Source of the DNA: Streptomyces sp. BV286
GTDB taxonomy: Bacteria; Actinomycetota; Actinomycetes; Streptomycetales; Streptomycetaceae
DNA length: 64,000 nt
Assembly (NCBI RefSeq): GCF_019090165.1
Contig: NZ_JAHRIB010000100.1
Location: 1 to 64,000 of the forward strand
Direction of reading: 5' to 3'
Both the position numbers and the translations under genes were made by a program. Positions 47,493 to 54,548 of this stretch are shown here, one piece after another (within the stretch, counting starts at the first letter, position 1; each line of letters starts with the position of its first letter). Below the pieces are notes generated by a model. The model was not told the origin of the DNA, did no database searches, and saw nothing but the letters and a program-made list of their open reading frames with translations.

Positions 47493-47515
47493 AAGGTATG
47501 GATCCGTTCCATTGC
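47493..47515 (+). promoter_or_regulatory. Shared element, copy 2: AAGGTAT-N9-CCATTGC
   Basis: AAGGTAT 47493-47499, nine unrelated bases (GGATCCGTT), CCATTGC 47509-47515; ends 27 nt before the permease ATG. The blocks are identical to copy 1. Confidence 0.5.
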
Positions 47516-47542
47516 GTATCGCCGCCCCGTGGGGAGCCGTCC

Positions 47543-48988
47543 ATGTCCGTGGATTCCACCAAGCCTCGTGCCGCCGGAGAGGCGGACGACTATCTGGAGC
47601 GCAGAACCCTGCGCAGAGGCAGCGCCGGATGGGTGCTGCTGACCGGTCTCGGCGTCGCGTACGTCGTCTCCGGCGACTACTCGGGCTGGAACTTCGGCCT
47701 CGCCGAGGGCGGCTTCGGCGGCCTCGCGATCGCCATGGTCCTCATGGGCCTGATGTACACGTGCATGGTCTTCGCGCTCGCCGAGCTCTCCTCCGTCCTA
47801 CCGACGGCGGGCGGCGGCTACGGCTTCGCGCGCCGGGCGCTCGGCCCCTGGGGCGGCTTCCTGACCGGCACGGCGATCCTCATCGAGTACGTCCTCGCGC
47901 CCGCCGCCATCGCCATCTTCATCGGCGACTACGTCGAGTCGCTGGGCCTGTTCGGTCTCACCTCCGGGTGGCCCGTGTACCTGGCCTGCTTCGTGATCTT
48001 CATCGGCATCCACCTGTGGGGGGTCGGCGAGGCGCTGCGCTTCAGCTTCGTCGTCACCGGGATCGCGGTGGTGGCGCTGCTGGTGTTCGCGGTCGGCGCG
48101 TTCCCGGACTTCGACGCCTCGCGGCTCGACGACATCGCGGTGGATCCGAGCGCCTTCGGCTCCAGTTCGTGGCTTCCCATGGGCCTGCTCGGCATCTGGG
48201 CCGCCTTCCCGTTCGGCATGTGGTTCTTCCTCGGGGTCGAGGGCGTACCGCTGGCGGCCGAGGAGACGAAGGACCCGGCCCGTTCGCTGCCGAGGGCGAT
48301 CCGCTGGTCGATGGGCATCCTGATCGTCCTGGCCCTGCTGACCTTCTTCGCCGCCGCCGGGGCGCGCGGCTCGGCCGCGATCCAGGAGGCCGGCAACCCG
48401 CTCGTCGAGGCCCTCCAGCCGGACGGCGAGGCGACCGCGCTGAGCCGCGTCGTCAACTACGCGGGCCTCGCGGGCCTGGTGGCCTCGTTCTTCTCGCTGA
48501 TCTACGCGGGCTCGCGCCAGCTCTTCGCCCTCTCCCGGGCCGGCTACCTGCCCCGCTTCCTGTCCCTGACGAGCGGCCGCAAGGCCCCGTACCTGGGTCT
48601 GCTGGTACCGGGCGCGATCGGCTTCTCGCTGGCCGCGGCGACGGGCGACGGCGCCCGCATGCTGAACATCGCGGTGTTCGGCGCCACCATCTCGTACGCG
48701 CTCATGTCGCTGTCCCACATCGTGCTGCGCCGCCGCGAGCCGGATCTGGAGCGGCCCTACCGTACGCCCGGCGGTGTGCTGACCTCCTCGGTGGCGCTGG
48801 TCCTGGCCTGCTCCGCGCTGGTGGCGACGTTCCTGGTGGACGTGACGGCGGCGGTCATCGCGCTCCTGGTGTACGTGGTCGCGCTCGCCTACTTCGGTCT
48901 CTACAGCCGCAAGCACCTGGTGGCGAAGGCACCGGAGGAGGAGTTCGCCGCGCTCGCCGCGGCCGAGGCAGAGTTGGAACGCAACTGA
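47543..48988 (+). CDS. APC-superfamily permease, probably for ethanolamine or a related amine
   Basis: 481 aa from the ATG at 47543 with GGGGAG upstream. About twelve hydrophobic helices; the first contains VAYVVSGDYSGWNFGLAEGGFGG and the fifth-sixth area FFLGVEGVPLAAEETKDPARS, patterns of the ethanolamine permease (EutH-unrelated, Eat-type) branch of APC transporters. It starts with the shared element upstream and is followed after 20 bp by the hydrolase gene, so import, ligation, oxidation and hydrolysis are all encoded here. Confidence 0.85.
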   Translation: MSVDSTKPRAAGEADDYLERRTLRRGSAGWVLLTGLGVAYVVSGDYSGWNFGLAEGGFGGLAIAMVLMGLMYTCMVFALAELSSVLPTAGGGYGFARRALGPWGGFLTGTAILIEYVLAPAAIAIFIGDYVESLGLFGLTSGWPVYLACFVIFIGIHLWGVGEALRFSFVVTGIAVVALLVFAVGAFPDFDASRLDDIAVDPSAFGSSSWLPMGLLGIWAAFPFGMWFFLGVEGVPLAAEETKDPARSLPRAIRWSMGILIVLALLTFFAAAGARGSAAIQEAGNPLVEALQPDGEATALSRVVNYAGLAGLVASFFSLIYAGSRQLFALSRAGYLPRFLSLTSGRKAPYLGLLVPGAIGFSLAAATGDGARMLNIAVFGATISYALMSLSHIVLRRREPDLERPYRTPGGVLTSSVALVLACSALVATFLVDVTAAVIALLVYVVALAYFGLYSRKHLVAKAPEEEFAALAAAEAELERN

Positions 48989-49008
48989 ACCGGCAGAAGG
49001 AGAACAGG

Positions 49009-49689
49009 GTGGGCGGCAGGCCGCTGATCGGAGTCAGCACGTATCTGGATTCCGCGCGCTGGGGCGTGTGGGAGCTGGAGGCGGCGCTGCTGCCTGCCGG
49101 GTATCCCCGGCTGGTGCAGGCCTCGGGCGGGCTCGCCGCGATGCTGCCGCCGGACGATCCCTCGTTCGCCGCGGCGGCCGTCGCCCGCCTCGACGGGCTC
49201 GTGATCGCGGGCGGCCCCGACGTGGATCCGTCGCGGTACGACGCCGAGCGCGACCCCCGGACGGGCCCCGAGGCACGTCGGCGGGACACCTGGGAACTCG
49301 CGCTGATCGATGCCGCGCTGACCCGCGGCACCCCGCTCCTCGGTGTCTGCCGCGGGATGCAGCTCCTGAACGTCGCGCTCGGCGGGACGCTCGTCCAGCA
49401 CATCGACGGGCACACCAGGGCCGTGGGGGTCTTCGACCGGCATGCGGTGAAGCCGGTGCCCGGGTCCCTGTACGCCGCGCTGGTGCCGGAGGAGGAGTCC
49501 GTGCCGACCTACCACCACCAGGCCGTGGACCGCCTCGGCACCGGGCTCTTCGCCTCGGCGTTCGCGGGGGACGGCACCGTGGAGGCCATCGAGCTTCCCG
49601 ACGCCGGCTTCGTCCTGGGCGTCCAGTGGCATCCCGAGATGGGCGAGGACCCGCGCGTCATGTCAGGGCTGGTCCGAGCCGCTTCCTGA
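49009..49689 (+). CDS. Class-I glutamine amidotransferase-like gamma-glutamyl hydrolase (PuuD-like)
   Basis: 226 aa from the GTG at 49009 with AAGGAG 8 nt upstream, 20 bp after the permease. Catalytic triad visible: Cys in PLLGVCRGMQLLNVALGG, His and Glu in GVQWHPEMGE. PuuD-type enzymes split gamma-glutamyl amides to glutamate plus the amino acid. In this cluster it would hydrolyse gamma-glutamylglycine (if the substrate is ethanolamine), freeing glutamate for the ligase. Its 3' end overlaps the convergent kinase-fold gene by 32 bp. Confidence 0.88.
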   Translation: MGGRPLIGVSTYLDSARWGVWELEAALLPAGYPRLVQASGGLAAMLPPDDPSFAAAAVARLDGLVIAGGPDVDPSRYDAERDPRTGPEARRRDTWELALIDAALTRGTPLLGVCRGMQLLNVALGGTLVQHIDGHTRAVGVFDRHAVKPVPGSLYAALVPEEESVPTYHHQAVDRLGTGLFASAFAGDGTVEAIELPDAGFVLGVQWHPEMGEDPRVMSGLVRAAS

Positions 49690-50626
49690 GCCAGTCGACG
49701 GCGGCCTCGCCCTGGGCTCCCTGGAAGGCCCTGAGGGTCGGCAGGCCCGGTGGCGCCGGCTGCCGCGACTGGTGCACGAAGTAGCCCGCGAGGGCGGCGA
49801 GGACGGACGTGACACCGTCCGGGTCCGCCTCCCGGCCCAACGGGTGGGCGGTGAACGTCTCTTCGGGATCCGGGCCGCCCTGCGCGCGGACGCACGGCAG
49901 CATCCCCAGGAGGTCGAACCACGGGGCGGCGAGCTGGGCGTGGGGCCAGTCGACGAACAGGACGCGCCGGGCGGCGGAGTCCGTGAGAAGGATGTTGTCC
50001 GCGCGGAGGTCGCCGTGGGCGAGGGTGTCACCCGAGGCGAACTCCCTCCAGGGCGACGCCAGTTCGGCGAGCGCGGACAGGTTCCGTACGATCCAGGGGT
50101 CCAGGCCCTCCCCCTCGTCACCGGCGTCGAGCATCTTCCGCCAGCCGAGGAAGGCGCCCGCGAGACGTTCGGAGACCGGGGGAACAGCCACCGGTGACGG
50201 GGTGAGCGCGCGGCTCAGCTCCGTCACGGCGTCGAGCACCAGCTCCAACTCGCTCTCGTTCCACGGCACATGCGGCTGGCGCCCCTCGACGTCCTCGAAG
50301 ACGAGCGCCACCCAGGTCCCGTCGTCGTAGGTCCCGAGGAGTCGCGGTGCGGGCACGTCCGCGGGCAGTGCGGCGGTGTTCCTCGCCTCCCGCCGGTGCA
50401 TGGGAGCGCTGTGCGGATTCACCGCGCCGGTCACCGCCTTGACGAACCCCCGCCGCCCTTCGGCGGTCCTGACCCGGGCCGCCGCTCCCGGCGAGAAGCC
50501 GCCGGTCTGGGTGACGGCCTCGACGACGGGTGCGCCGAGCACGTCCGCGACGGCCCGGCGCACCGCCTCGGGGAGTTCCTCCCACGGCGTACGGACGCCT
50601 GCGGCCGGCGGAGCGGTTGGAGTCAT
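49658..50626 (-). CDS. Aminoglycoside-phosphotransferase-fold (APH) protein
   Basis: 322 aa from the ATG at 50626. Catalytic loop LAHGDLRADNILLTD (Asp and Asn) and metal-binding FVDWPHAQLAAPWFDLL are present, with GTWVALVFEDVEGRQP as the hinge. APH-fold kinases phosphorylate antibiotics or small metabolites; nothing shows an aminoglycoside is the substrate, and resistance is not implied. The upstream DNA carries the 11-copy heptamer repeat. Confidence 0.85.
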   Translation of the reverse strand: MTPTAPPAAGVRTPWEELPEAVRRAVADVLGAPVVEAVTQTGGFSPGAAARVRTAEGRRGFVKAVTGAVNPHSAPMHRREARNTAALPADVPAPRLLGTYDDGTWVALVFEDVEGRQPHVPWNESELELVLDAVTELSRALTPSPVAVPPVSERLAGAFLGWRKMLDAGDEGEGLDPWIVRNLSALAELASPWREFASGDTLAHGDLRADNILLTDSAARRVLFVDWPHAQLAAPWFDLLGMLPCVRAQGGPDPEETFTAHPLGREADPDGVTSVLAALAGYFVHQSRQPAPPGLPTLRAFQGAQGEAAVDWLRKRLGPALT

Positions 50627-50690
50627 GCCCCGCATGGTGGGCCGGGAGCGGGACTCGGCGCCACCGTAATTTCCAGGGCTCGCGGCTCAC

Positions 50691-50767
50691 GGGTTCCGGG
50701 TTGTGGGTTCCGGGTTCCGGGTTCCGGGTTGTGGGTTCCGGGTTCCGGGTTGTGGGTTCCGGGTTCG
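50691..50767 (+). repeat. 11-copy GGGTTNN heptamer repeat
   Basis: Eleven perfect-phase 7-bp units from 50691 to 50767: seven GGGTTCC, three GGGTTGT (units 2, 6, 9) and one final GGGTTCG. The GGG every 7 bp gives 11 G-tracts on the plus strand, so G-quadruplex folding is possible. It lies 65-141 bp upstream of the APH-fold gene and 40 bp past the LysR stop. Confidence 0.9.
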
Positions 50768-50806
50768 GCAGGCGATGGGCGCGGTACGGACAGCCCCCGG
50801 CCGCGC

Positions 50807-51757
50807 CTACGAGCGAGTCAGTGTCAGCAGGTCCCGTGCGGGTCCCGTCGGTCGGTGCCCCGCCGGCCAGACGGCCCGCAGGTCGCGGCTCAGCCGGACG
50901 CCGTCCACGGGAATCGAGACGAGCCGCCGGGCGGACAGCTCCTCGCCGAGCGCCAGCTCGCTCAGCACCGCGGGCCCCGCCCCGGACGCGACGGACGCCT
51001 TGACCGCCGTCGTCGAGGACAGCTCGATCAGCGGGCGGGCCAGCCCGCCGAGCGCCTCGTCCAGCACCTGCCGGGTACCCGACCCCTTCTCCCGCAGGAT
51101 CAACGGCGTCGCCGCGAGCTCCTCGGCCCCGAGCGCCTTCCGCCTGCGCGCCCACGGATGCCCGGGCGCGGTGACCACCATCAACCGGTCGTGCCCGATC
51201 ACGACCGAGTCGAGCCCGCCCGCCACGGACACCCCCTCCACGAAACCGAGGTCCGCCTCACCCCCGATCACCCGCTCGGCGACCACCGTCGAGTTGCCTG
51301 CCAGCAGCGACACCGCCGTGTCCGGCCGCTGCGCCCGCAACGCGATCAGCCACCCGGGCAACAGGTACTCGGCGATCGTCATGCTCGCGGCGACCCGCAG
51401 CCGGGAGTCCCGCCGGTCCCGCAACGCCTGCGCGCCCGCGTCGAACGCCTCCGCCGCCTCCACCACCCGCCGGGCCCAGTCCGTCACCAGCGCGCCCGCG
51501 TCGGTGAGTCGCGACCCCCTGGGCGACCGGTCCACCAGGGCGACGCCCAACTGCCGTTCCATGGAGCGGATCCGGCTGCTGGCGGCCGGCTGCGTGATCC
51601 CGACTTCCCGGGCCGCCCGCCCCAGACTCCCGAGCCGCGCCACGGCGAGCAGCAGCTCCAGCGCGCCCAGGTCGGGCACCCGGTGCGCCAGCCCGCCGCC
51701 CGGGCCCGCCCCCGCTCCACGAACTCCCTGGTCGCCCGCCCCGCCATCCCGACTCAT
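50807..51757 (-). CDS. LysR-family transcriptional regulator
   Basis: 316 aa. After a Gly-rich N-terminal extension (about 1-25), the helix-turn-helix reads LGSLGRAAREVGITQPAASSRIRSMERQLG; the effector domain (about 110-310) includes LLPGWLIALRAQRP and GGEADLGFVEG. A LysR box overlaps its own start codon, suggesting autorepression and control of the divergent transporter gene. Confidence 0.9.
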   Translation of the reverse strand: MSRDGGAGDQGVRGAGAGPGGGLAHRVPDLGALELLLAVARLGSLGRAAREVGITQPAASSRIRSMERQLGVALVDRSPRGSRLTDAGALVTDWARRVVEAAEAFDAGAQALRDRRDSRLRVAASMTIAEYLLPGWLIALRAQRPDTAVSLLAGNSTVVAERVIGGEADLGFVEGVSVAGGLDSVVIGHDRLMVVTAPGHPWARRRKALGAEELAATPLILREKGSGTRQVLDEALGGLARPLIELSSTTAVKASVASGAGPAVLSELALGEELSARRLVSIPVDGVRLSRDLRAVWPAGHRPTGPARDLLTLTRS

Positions 51758-51771
51758 AAGCCCACCTTATG
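51755..51771. promoter_or_regulatory. Candidate LysR operator (T-N11-A) between LysR and the TDT transporter
   Basis: CATAAG-CCCAC-CTTATG: perfect 6-bp arms with a 5-bp spacer, at 51755-51771. The inner part TAAGCCCACCTTA fits the LysR T-N11-A consensus. The left arm contains the LysR ATG. Confidence 0.6.
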
Positions 51772-51828
51772 CCCCCCATAGACCCGTACTCCCTGGTGAG
51801 GCCCCCGCCCGGCAGGCACCGTGAAGTC

Positions 51829-53067
51829 ATGGTCACCGCCGCCCGCCCCCTCCCCACACCCACAGGTCACGCCGACCACACCGACCGCGTCGACCGCTTC
51901 GGTCACTCGGATCACTCCGGTCACTCGGGCACGCGTATCGGCCGGAGCCCTCACCCCCGGGCCCGGGCCGTCCGCCACCTCGGCCCCAACTGGTACGCCA
52001 CCGTCATGGGCACCGCGATCGTGGCCACGGCGGGCGCCGGCCTCCCGATCGGCATCCCGGGCCTGCGGACCCTCTGCACGGCGTTCTGGGCGCTCTCCCT
52101 GGCCCTGCTGACCGCCCTGCTCGTGGCCAGGGCCGCGCACTGGACCCACCACCGGGACCAGGCGAGGGCCCACCTCCTGGACCCCGCGACGGCCCCGTTC
52201 TACGGCTGCCTCGCGATGGCCCTGCTCGCCGTCGGCGGCGGCGCCCTCACGGTCGGCCGGGACTGGATCGGCACACCGGCGGCGGTCGCCCTGGACGCCG
52301 TCCTGTTCACGACCGGCACCCTCATCGCCCTGACAGCGGCCGTGGCGGTCCCGTACCTGATGGTCGTACGCCATCGCGTGGACCCCTCCCAGGTCACCCC
52401 CGTCTGGCTGCTCCCCCTGGTCGCCCCGATGGTCTCCGCCGCGCTCGGCCCGCTGCTCGTGCCGCATCTGCCGGCCGGCCAGCCCCGCGAGACCCTGCTT
52501 CTCGCCTGCCTGGCGATGTTCGGCCTCAGCCTGCTGGCCACCCTGGTGACGCTGCCGATGATCTTCGCGCGTCTCCTCACGGGTGGCCCCCTGCCGCTCG
52601 CACTCACCCCGTCGCTGTTCCTGGTACTGGGTCCGCTGGGGCAGTCCACGACGGCCGTCGACAAGTTCGCCGTCGTCGCTCCCGGCGTCGTGCCCGCCCC
52701 GTACGAGCAGGGCTTCGCGGTCCTGGCGGTGCTCTACGGCGTGCCGGTCATGGGTTTCGCGCTGTTCTGGCTCGCGCTGGCGGGCGCGATGGTGCTGCGG
52801 GCCCGGCGCCGGGGCATGGGCTTCACGATGACCTGGTGGGCGTTCACCTTCCCCGTGGGCACGTGTGTGACCGGCGCCGAGGGACTCGCACGGCACACGG
52901 GGCTCGTGGTCTACGACGGACTCACGGTCGCCCTCTACACCCTGCTGCTCGCCGCCTGGGCCGTGGCCGCCACGCACACGGTCCGCGGCCTGGTCAGCGG
53001 ACGGCTGCTCGCAGCGCCCTCGCGAGCACGTCCGGTGCCTGCGCCAACGACGGCCCGTACCACGTGA
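51829..53067 (+). CDS. TDT-family transporter (tellurite-resistance/dicarboxylate, SLAC1/TehA-like)
   Basis: 412 aa from the ATG at 51829. The N-terminus is rich in His and Asp (HADHTDRVDRFGHSDHSGHS). The body has about ten helices starting LGPNWYATVMGTAIVATAGA and including LGPLGQSTTAVDKFA. The family moves C4-dicarboxylates, tellurite or sulfite (anion channel or exporter); the substrate is not evident. The His/Asp-rich start could bind metal. Controlled by the divergent LysR. The 3' end overlaps the convergent metal-receptor gene by 74 bp. Confidence 0.88.
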   Translation: MVTAARPLPTPTGHADHTDRVDRFGHSDHSGHSGTRIGRSPHPRARAVRHLGPNWYATVMGTAIVATAGAGLPIGIPGLRTLCTAFWALSLALLTALLVARAAHWTHHRDQARAHLLDPATAPFYGCLAMALLAVGGGALTVGRDWIGTPAAVALDAVLFTTGTLIALTAAVAVPYLMVVRHRVDPSQVTPVWLLPLVAPMVSAALGPLLVPHLPAGQPRETLLLACLAMFGLSLLATLVTLPMIFARLLTGGPLPLALTPSLFLVLGPLGQSTTAVDKFAVVAPGVVPAPYEQGFAVLAVLYGVPVMGFALFWLALAGAMVLRARRRGMGFTMTWWAFTFPVGTCVTGAEGLARHTGLVVYDGLTVALYTLLLAAWAVAATHTVRGLVSGRLLAAPSRARPVPAPTTARTT

Positions 53068-53713
53068 GATGGCGCCCGTCGACGAGGGCACAGGGCACCC
53101 CCGGAAACTCCTCGGGCCCGTCGTCGCGGGTGAAGCGGTACGGCTCGTCGGGCAGCACGACCAGGTCCAGGTCCGCCGCGCGCAGTTCGTCGGCGGACAC
53201 CCGCGGATAGCGTTCGGCGTGTGCCGCGTAGGCGTTGTCGACGCCCATCCGCGCGAGCACGTCACCCGCGAAGGTGTCCCGTCCGAGCACCATCCAGGGC
53301 CGCCGCCAGACCGGTACGGCCGCACGCAGCCGGACCGCGGGTGACGGCGGGTCGAGCCAGGCCTCCTCGGCCTCGTCCAGCCAGCGCGGCCGCCCGCGCG
53401 CCCCGCACGCCGCGAGCACCCGCTCCAGTTCACGGAAGGCACCCGGCACGTCCCGTACCTCGGTGACGAGCACCTCCAGGCCCGCGTCCCGCAGCGCGGT
53501 CAGGTCGGGCTGCCGGTTCTCCTCCTCGTTGGCCACGACGAGGTCGGGAGCGAGCGCGGCGATCCGCTCCACGTCCGGGTTCTTGGTGCCGCCGACGCGT
53601 ACGACGTCGAGTCCGGCGGGGTGGCTGCACCAGTCGGTCGCCCCGACGAGGGCGCCCGGCGCCGACACCGCGACGGCCTCGGTGAGCGACGGGACCAGCG
53701 ACACCACTCTCAC
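52994..53713 (-). CDS. Cytosolic BtuF-like helical-backbone metal/cobalamin receptor
   Basis: 239 aa from the GTG at 53713 (MRVVSLVPSLTEAVA); a longer frame would run into the next gene. The two-lobe layout of periplasmic-binding-type III proteins is present (ATDWCSHPAG, GGTKNPDVERIAALAPDLVVANEEEN). No signal peptide or lipobox is present, unlike true BtuF. It may bind a corrinoid or metal complex in the cytosol. No ABC transporter gene is next to it. Confidence 0.85.
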   Translation of the reverse strand: MRVVSLVPSLTEAVAVSAPGALVGATDWCSHPAGLDVVRVGGTKNPDVERIAALAPDLVVANEEENRQPDLTALRDAGLEVLVTEVRDVPGAFRELERVLAACGARGRPRWLDEAEEAWLDPPSPAVRLRAAVPVWRRPWMVLGRDTFAGDVLARMGVDNAYAAHAERYPRVSADELRAADLDLVVLPDEPYRFTRDDGPEEFPGVPCALVDGRHLTWYGPSLAQAPDVLARALRAAVR

Positions 53714-53753
53714 GCCCGGGCCGGGGTGCGGGCGCGGGCCCCCGGCACGCCGC

Positions 53754-54317
53754 TCACCGGCCGGGATGGTCCACCGCCTCGACGTGGTCGGCGACGGCGA
53801 CGACGAGGACACGGGTGTCCTCCTCGGTGGCCCGCCACCGGTGACGCACTCCGCCGGTCAGGTACAGGGTGTCGCCCCGTCCCAGGCGGTACGCGCGGCC
53901 CTCCGCCTCGACCTCGACGGCACCGTCGGCCACGTACATCAACTCGTCGTTGCGGTGCTGGAACTCACGGCCGGCGTCCTGGTCACCGGAGAACTCCATG
54001 GCGTGCAATTGGTGGTGACCGCGCACCAGGGGGCGCACGCGGGGCTCGTGGGTGAACTCGGAGTCGTCGGCGCGCACCACGTCGACACTGCGCGCCGGGT
54101 CGGCTGCCGCGAGCAGCTCCACGCGGGTCGTGCCGAGGGCATCGGCCATGCGCTCCAGCGAACGGGTGCTGGGCCGGGCCCGTTCGTTCTCGACCTGGCT
54201 GAGGAACGGCACCGACAGACCACTGCGCTCGGCGACGACGGCAAGAGTGAGCTCCAGCGCCCGGCGGCGCCGCCTGACGGCCGCGCCCACTCGAAGGGTC
54301 TCTTTGCTTTCGTCCAT
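53754..54317 (-). CDS. XRE helix-turn-helix / cupin regulator
   Basis: 187 aa from the ATG at 54317 with GGGGAGCC upstream. HTH at about 10-65 (LTLAVVAERSGLSVPFLSQVENERARPS) and a cupin at about 110-180 (HRNDELMYVADGAVEVEAEG, TLYLTGGVRHRW) that probably binds a small ligand. Family members often regulate nearby amine or amino-acid use. Upstream of the betaine operon and on the same strand, separated by a terminator. Confidence 0.88.
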   Translation of the reverse strand: MDESKETLRVGAAVRRRRRALELTLAVVAERSGLSVPFLSQVENERARPSTRSLERMADALGTTRVELLAAADPARSVDVVRADDSEFTHEPRVRPLVRGHHQLHAMEFSGDQDAGREFQHRNDELMYVADGAVEVEAEGRAYRLGRGDTLYLTGGVRHRWRATEEDTRVLVVAVADHVEAVDHPGR

Positions 54318-54478
54318 CGCTTCGGCTCCCCCCTGTGCGTCGTCGGTGCATGAGGTGCGACGGCGGCGCGGTTCCCGGTGCCACGCGCCGATGCCTCGCG
54401 GGTTCCTGATGTGTTCTCTGCACCCTACGGGTGTTCGGCAAACCGTTTCATGCGCCCGCCACATCGCCCCGAAAAGAA

Positions 54479-54522
54479 CGCGCGCGTGGGGGCCGGTCGC
54501 GAAACCGGCCCCCACGCGCGCG
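54479..54522 (-). terminator. Strong terminator of the betaine transport operon
   Basis: Perfect inverted repeat of at least 17 bp (CGCGCGTGGGGGCCGGT 54481-54497; ACCGGCCCCCACGCGCG 54504-54520), 19 bp when the flanking pairs are counted. The loop is CGCGAA. It starts 27 bp past the operon stop at 54549. Confidence 0.9.
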
Positions 54523-54548
54523 GGTATGCCCCGACCACCGCGAAGCGG

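Noticed and set aside
49658-50626. Calling the APH-fold protein an aminoglycoside resistance enzyme
   Set aside because: Only the kinase fold is visible; the family is mostly of unknown substrate in Streptomyces.
50691-50767. CRISPR array
   Set aside because: Units are 7 bp with no spacers and no cas genes nearby.
54479-54522. Attachment site or IS end at the 19-bp inverted repeat
   Set aside because: No integrase or transposase nearby; position just past an operon stop fits a terminator.
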